From: an uncultured Lachnospiraceae bacterium
Lineage (GTDB): Bacteria > Bacillota > Clostridia > Lachnospirales > Lachnospiraceae
Direction of reading: 5' to 3'
NCBI GenBank assembly: GCA_948470335.1
Contig: CAOKOL010000002.1
Coordinates: forward strand, 120,926-184,925
Length of the DNA stretch: 64,000 nucleotides
Within the stretch, counting starts at the first letter, position 1; each line of letters starts with the position of its first letter. The position numbers were made by a program, and so were the translations under genes. This document shows, in pieces, positions 62,013 to 64,000 of this stretch. The notes under the pieces are model-generated. The model was not told the DNA's origin and did no database searches. It worked only from the letters and a program-made list of their open reading frames with translations.

Positions 62013-62306
62013 TTTCCTTTTATAATTTATTTTTGTATTTTCCCTATTTTGCTTTATCTTTGCTTACAATCATTGCTTATTTAACTATTTGATAGACTTT
62101 TGTAAGATTTGATTTTTCACACGTCTCCTATATACTTCCACAAGGATTTCACAACATATCGCAAAAATACGATTGTCAATTTTTACAATTTTCAGTTACA
62201 AATATCCCACTTCCTCCACTTGTCTCCATTTGGTGCTTAGCTGTTGGAATGAGTTTTTTCCTTAATACAATGTGTTACTTCTCACCCATGTTATGAAATA
62301 AATCAG

Positions 62307-62402
62307 GTGGGTAACTAATGCCACCCACCTTTATATGTTCGATTTTCAGTTTGACTGCTTTGCGTTATCTTAGTGGGTAGGTGATAAGACCCCACCCCAT
62401 GG
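62307..62402 (-). other. Two related hairpins downstream of the TubZ-like gene
   Basis: AGGTGGGT pairs with ACCCACCT around 62307-62332, and GTGGGTAGGT with a G-rich partner ending CCCCAC around 62372-62397. Both use GTGGGTA-type sequence. They lie about 90-180 bp after the TubZ-like stop; termination or a binding site are possible. The 62,013-62,300 stretch shows no gene. Confidence 0.5.
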
Positions 62403-62487
62403 TTTCCTGGCCATTGCTACTAAATATCTGTATCCAACATCACACTTATTTGTTATATAGGTGTATCATAACTGTAATATTACTGTT

Positions 62488-63564
62488 TTAATCCAGTTCA
62501 TTCAACAAATCCAAACTTACTTGCTTACGTTTATTAGCTGCCTTTTTCACAGGAATTTCAATCTCAAGTTCTAATTCCTCCAAGTCATCCAATAAATTAA
62601 AAGATTTTTTCTTTTCTAATCTCTGCTTTTGCTCACTTATGGCTTGTTTTCCCATATTGGCAATATATTCAGTTGAAAATCCCAAACCAGAGGCGCATAC
62701 AATATTTACCTTCCCATTATTTCCAGTAAAAATATTTTCAGGCATTCCTATAGCTTTTTCAATTTCTTTTTCATCAAGATGATTGTCCTTTTGATTGATA
62801 ATTCCAATATGGGAGACAATTCCATCATTATTAATAGGAAGGAAAATATTTTTTGCTGTCAATGCATTTACCATATCCTGGGTAGATATCATTTTTGTCT
62901 TATCCATGTTCTGCGCATCATTTTTACAATTAGAACGCATAGCAATCACAAACATGCCATGATCCGATAACATTTTTAATTTCTCTGAATCGTCGAAATT
63001 GGATATGCTGGAAGACGAATCATCAGAGAAAAATGCATCCAGCATGTTTACCAGATTATAATTTATTTTGTTTAAATCAGAACCACACGCTTCATTATTC
63101 GCAAATATAATTCCCCCAATTTCTGGAATATCCATCAATTCTTTTGCTGTATCATATGCATTCAACCTTTTCTTGATTGGCTCATCATGTCTTGGCATCA
63201 TAAGACATACAAAAACGATCTTGTCTGGAAATTTATTACAAAGTATATTGGCCAGATGAGTAATGCATCCGCTTCCAGTCGTTCCACCACCAGTTGCCAC
63301 AAGCAAAATCACTTTTTCCTCAATTGCAAGGATTTTTTGTAAAATAGCCTTATTACTTTTTAACGCTTTAAAAGCGAGGCTTCGATCGCCTGCCACCCCA
63401 TCGTATCCTTCCAAAACCAATACATTTTTTGCATATGGCAGAATTTTATTATCCTGGATAGAGCCATTAATAAGATAAGATGGGTAGTTTCTTTGCTGGA
63501 ATTCATATGCCACTCGTTCACCGCCTAGACCAAGCCCCACTACAAATACATCGTCTTTAATCAT
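62488..63564 (-). CDS. TubZ/FtsZ-like GTPase
   Basis: A 358-residue protein of the tubulin superfamily: N-terminal VVGLGLGGERVAYEF, the GTP-binding signature loop ATGGGTTGSGC near residue 92-102, then FVCLMMPRHDEP and IGGIIFANNE. The C-terminal tail is charged and lysine-rich (KKAANKRKQVSLDLL), as in plasmid TubZ proteins whose tail contacts TubR. It overlaps the 3' end of an upstream small DNA-binding gene by 8 bp, the usual tubR-tubZ order. Probably a type III partition filament that segregates an extrachromosomal form of the element; a phage-nucleus-type spindle role is a less likely option. Confidence 0.85.
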   Translation of the reverse strand: MIKDDVFVVGLGLGGERVAYEFQQRNYPSYLINGSIQDNKILPYAKNVLVLEGYDGVAGDRSLAFKALKSNKAILQKILAIEEKVILLVATGGGTTGSGCITHLANILCNKFPDKIVFVCLMMPRHDEPIKKRLNAYDTAKELMDIPEIGGIIFANNEACGSDLNKINYNLVNMLDAFFSDDSSSSISNFDDSEKLKMLSDHGMFVIAMRSNCKNDAQNMDKTKMISTQDMVNALTAKNIFLPINNDGIVSHIGIINQKDNHLDEKEIEKAIGMPENIFTGNNGKVNIVCASGLGFSTEYIANMGKQAISEQKQRLEKKKSFNLLDDLEELELEIEIPVKKAANKRKQVSLDLLNELD

Positions 63565-63814
63565 TGTCTATCTCCCCACTTTCTGCAATTTTGATTCCCT
63601 TCTCAAGCAGATAAAAAGTATCTGCGTTAATTGATTTACATCCTTTTCCAACATATTCACCCTTATACAGATTCATCATCCTGCGATATGTCGTTGGCCT
63701 TGAGTTGCATGTAATCTGCATTATTTCCTGCAATGTCGCACCTCTGAAATGGCTGATGCAATTATTTTTCTTCAGAAACTTTAGGATCACATAGTCTACT
63801 CTTGTTAATTCCAT
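63557..63814 (-). CDS. TubR-like winged-helix DNA-binding protein
   Basis: An 85-residue protein: DYVILKFLKKNNCIS, ATLQEIMQITCNSRPTTYRRMMNLYKG as the helix-turn-helix, and a GKGCKSINADTFYLLEKGIKIAE wing and tail (short pieces). It lies directly upstream of the TubZ-like gene with an 8-bp overlap. TubR proteins bind repeats (tubC) and repress their own operon; a putative promoter with an inverted repeat lies upstream. Assignment rests on fold pattern and synteny. Confidence 0.7.
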   Translation of the reverse strand: MELTRVDYVILKFLKKNNCISHFRGATLQEIMQITCNSRPTTYRRMMNLYKGEYVGKGCKSINADTFYLLEKGIKIAESGEIDND

Positions 63815-63856
63815 TCATCGTCCTTCCTTCATGTGATATTTCTGTAAGTTACTTGT

Positions 63857-63916
63857 ATTTTAGATGAACTATCACTGTCAGCAACATATAATATTATTGG
63901 TAGATAACTGTTCATC
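63857..63916 (-). promoter_or_regulatory. Putative tubRZ promoter with inverted repeat
   Basis: On the minus strand TTGCTG (63879-63884), 16-bp spacer, TAAAAT (63857-63862). Inverted repeat GATGAAC (63863-63869) and GTTCATC (63910-63916) brackets it, one arm falling in the spacer, a natural site for TubR autoregulation. Iterated tubC repeats were not evident before the window ends. Confidence 0.4.
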
Positions 63917-64000
63917 AAAATCTTAAAAAATATAGGCATTTAGCCGAATCTTTCCAAACTTAGTTGAAAAGACGCTTTTGCCAAAATGTGAAAAATGGTA

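Larger units (their letters stand above)
50101..64000. mobile_element. AT-rich integrated phage- or plasmid-like element (right end not in window)
   Basis: The region begins just downstream of metA and runs off the window. Markers are a tyrosine integrase at the edge with adjacent direct repeats, an excisionase, an abrupt drop in GC, and cargo or backbone genes: radical SAM, small HTH proteins, a single-chain RNA polymerase-like protein, helicase and a TubR/TubZ-like pair. No conjugation, capsid or tail genes are visible. A prophage or phage-plasmid is favoured over an ICE because of the TubZ, polymerase and helicase set, but this is inference. Confidence 0.8.

Noticed and set aside
62013..62300. 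Possible further small genes in the spacer downstream of the TubZ-like gene
   Set aside because: Stops occur often in every frame and no ribosome site with a coherent frame could be found.
63987..64000. GAAAAATGGT near the right edge as the other attachment end
   Set aside because: It shares only about ten bases with the repeats at 50,126-50,168 and is cut off by the window, so it may be chance.

Overview
The window looks like a gut-type member of the Clostridia, most likely Lachnospiraceae. The evidence is the operon dgt-dnaG-rpoD-trmK-nif3 with a Clostridia-style SigA, ferritin, acetyl-type MetA, a NAD-dependent ligase and strong AGGAGG ribosome sites. The chromosomal part (1-50,100) is of moderate GC. 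From about 50,100 to the right edge the DNA is clearly AT-rich and belongs to an integrated mobile element. No rRNA, tRNA or CRISPR array was seen.

Layout, left to right. (1) 1-3,480: a peptide/nickel-type ABC transporter (permease, permease, lipoprotein) read leftwards behind a cobalamin riboswitch with an intrinsic terminator, so probably cobalt or corrinoid-precursor uptake. (2) 3,742-10,931: the macromolecular-synthesis operon. A decayed two-gene cassette carrying a KGGVGRT-type ATPase is wedged between trmK and nif3. (3) 11,203-24,662: polysaccharide genes, comprising several GT2 glycosyltransferases, an ABC exporter, a DUF1919 protein, an Fe-S reductase-like protein, a GT2/pyruvyltransferase fusion and two convergent DUF4832 paralogues. 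(4) 24,646-37,358: a leftward Pel-like exopolysaccharide operon, in transcription order SDR-PelD fusion, PelE-like, GT-C-like membrane protein, DUF2194-like membrane-anchored protein, PelF, PelG, DUF2304, GT4, GT2, DUF4832. The PelD-like protein keeps the c-di-GMP I-site and has lost the cyclase active site. (5) 37,766-43,569: ferritin, then a second complete five-gene nickel/peptide ABC operon. (6) 43,764-50,038: SGNH hydrolase, patatin, Smr protein, RluF, LigA and MetA.

(7) About 50,100 to the end: a mobile element inserted just downstream of metA. It has a Tn916-type integrase with adjacent arm-like repeats, an excisionase, a radical SAM protein with a coupled small peptide, two tiny HTH proteins, a 1041-residue protein with the signatures of the cellular RdRP/YonO single-chain RNA polymerase family, a J-domain-like protein, a phage-type helicase, several unknown small proteins, and a TubR/TubZ-like partition pair at the right edge. 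Integrase, helicase, single-chain polymerase and TubZ together suggest a phage or phage-plasmid-like element rather than a simple transposon. No structural or conjugation genes are in view, and the right end is outside the window.

A dispersed intergenic repeat with a conserved, covarying hairpin sits at gene junctions in the chromosomal half, including a 104-bp tandem array. The element shows a cluster of decoding oddities: two genes whose only well-placed ATG opens a three-codon frame while the real frame opens at an overlapping ATT, an in-frame TAA inside a J domain, and several split small ORFs. These could be real translational control, decay or sequencing error, and reads or relatives must decide.
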